64,000 nt of DNA, taken from the NCBI GenBank assembly GCA_037179385.1, contig CM074185.1:48921000-48984999 (forward strand). Direction: 5' to 3'. This document shows positions 62,453 through 64,000 of this stretch, one piece after another. Within the stretch, counting starts at the first letter, position 1. The number at the start of each line of letters is the position of its first letter. A model generated the notes under the pieces. The model did not search any database, was not told where the DNA came from, and saw only the letters and a program-made list of their open reading frames with translations. The stretch is from Holothuria scabra (taxonomy: Eukaryota; Echinodermata; Holothuroidea; Aspidochirotida; Holothuriidae). A program made the translations under genes and the position numbers.

Positions 62453-64000
62453 TTCTACGTGCAAGTTTGAGATGGAAAATACTGTACAGTTGCTGTAAAA
62501 CCAAAATTAATTAAACAATGTAAGAATTTAAATCTAGTAGCAACAGAGTGTACATTTATTATCCCCTGATGGCATTCTGTTAAGCTTACAGAACAGTTAA
62601 TAATGGATTGCACATCATGCAGAGCTGGCAACCCAGTTGAAGGATATTACATGTAATGGGTGAGATCTGATACTTACGAGGTAAATGAAGAACAACATAA
62701 TTAGTCCATATGAGTACAACTTCACTCAAATTCAATTGATACTTGGCAAGTTTGTTACAAACTTAAACGCATGTAAAAACAGTTCATGGTGTCCAAAATC
62801 AAGTAATACGCACTCATATGCAAACACAATATAGACAAAAAATATAGCTCGTTGTAATTCAAATGTAGGGTACACCTTTCAATAAACTGAAGGAATGAAA
62901 AAAATCACACTGGGAGGTTTCTTTCCAAGGAAGAAAAAGTAGAAAAATTATCGACGAGAATGTTTTGTCCATAATAAAAAAAAAAAAAACTTCTGACTTT
63001 CAAATTAAAATCAAAGTTCGGTCAAAATATTAAAATGGTCCACCAAGTAATTTATACTGTAACTTTAAGCACCAGTTATTTCACATTTGCAGTTAAAATA
63101 ATAGGGATTTCCATGGTAAAATGCATTTCATGAAAAATCATAGAGTAGGCTTCAGTCTTCTCACATTTCCCAAATAAAACAAACTTTGGTAACTGTTTGG
63201 TCCATGAAAAACTATTCTCATGGTTATCCAAGTTGAAAAAGTAAGATGTTTTAACACAATTCAATGCCTTTAGAGGTTGCACACAGCTGGGCACATGAAA
63301 GGTCCACGAAGGGGAAAATTTATTTTGTTTCCAAATCCAATGGCTGTATTCTTCGTCCGATCCTCCCATTTACTCCTGAGTAAGGGAAATATTCCACACC
63401 AAGGATTCAACACTTCTTAATTACATCATCCTGACATAAACAATACCATTCAATTTATCAGATTACAATAAATGAGGCACAAAAACTAGGACACCAGCAT
63501 TTCCTTTGTAAATTGGTACTGGTCAGTAGCCATCTGTAGCAAATATCTTTTTGAGTGTTGTGGTCAATTCAAAGATGCCTCTCATAAGTTGTCCTGTAAC
63601 TGCTTTACAGTATCTACTTCAACACTTTCCTGTAGTTCTCCAACCTCAGGACTCATTTTCACTCCACAGCAAGAACATCAAAAGGTACAGTAGCCTGCAT
63701 CTCATGGATATGTTATAATTCAACAATCAGGACTGCTCATATTATGTGATAACGAAAACAGGCATTGTAGTTTCAAACAAGAAAATCGCTATTCAAAAGG
63801 AAGCAGGCCATAAAAGGTTACCAGTACATTGGTGTCACAGTTCAATAGCAGGAAAACTTCTTCAGTCCATGGCTCCATGTATGCAGTACAATTTCCTCAC
63901 TCACTAAATTGATTATGCTTGACTCTGCTACATGGTACACAGCAGTCCAGACATCAATGAAAAGTATTAAAGACACTGAAAAATAACTCCATCAGCTGTG
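62453..64000. other. right end of window, no gene supported
   Basis: AT-rich and less CpG-rich than 60-62 kb, with several TACTGTA/TACAGTA words as in the UCHL5 body. It may be UTR or intron of a neighbouring gene. A 97-codon minus frame at 63076-63369 is unassigned. Confidence 0.4.

Overview
The window is animal (metazoan) nuclear DNA. It is AT-rich, non-coding DNA dominates, exons are short and bounded by GT-AG introns, and DNA-transposon remnants are plentiful. The style (compact exons in kilobase introns, hAT, piggyBac-like and PIF/Harbinger remnants, a tRNA-derived SINE) fits a marine invertebrate. An echinoderm or other invertebrate deuterostome is my guess, but the sequence does not fix the taxon.

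One host gene is clear and appears complete: UCHL5 (UCH37), the proteasome- and INO80-associated deubiquitinase, on the minus strand. Eleven coding exons lie between 60037 (ATG) and 22024 (stop). They join in frame into 360 codons plus a stop. Every junction has GT-AG signals and the catalytic Gln, Cys, His and Asp are all present. Nearly all of the 38 kb is intron.

The introns hold many mobile elements. Intron 1: a hAT element with a broken DUF4371-type transposase about 110 bp from exon 1, a MITE built from hairpins, and a piggyBac-like MITE. Intron 2: another piggyBac-like MITE. Intron 3: a TTAA-flanked MITE and a near-perfect palindrome. Introns 4 and 5: SINEs and a ~560 bp TTAA-flanked repeat. 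Intron 6: two more piggyBac-like MITEs and a PIF/Harbinger fragment with a transposase N-terminus. Intron 8: a three-level nest (hAT within hAT within SINE) and a SINE with a perfect 12 bp target duplication. Intron 9: two SINEs and a long-TIR element. Intron 10: a 33 bp minisatellite of about 58 units with higher-order structure.

From 1 to about 20 kb (downstream of UCHL5) I find no convincing host gene, only diverged repeats, several MITEs and small unassigned ORFs. From 60.04 to 64 kb (upstream of UCHL5) lie the presumed promoter, a possible THAP-like remnant, and an array of AATGGT-based palindromes.

At the largest scale, CpG is strongly depleted across the UCHL5 body (to roughly 17-19 kb) and abundant outside it. 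The heptamer TACTGTA/TACAGTA is conspicuously frequent in the same depleted zone. This looks like the footprint of gene-body methylation. No RNA gene, CRISPR array or prokaryotic feature was seen.
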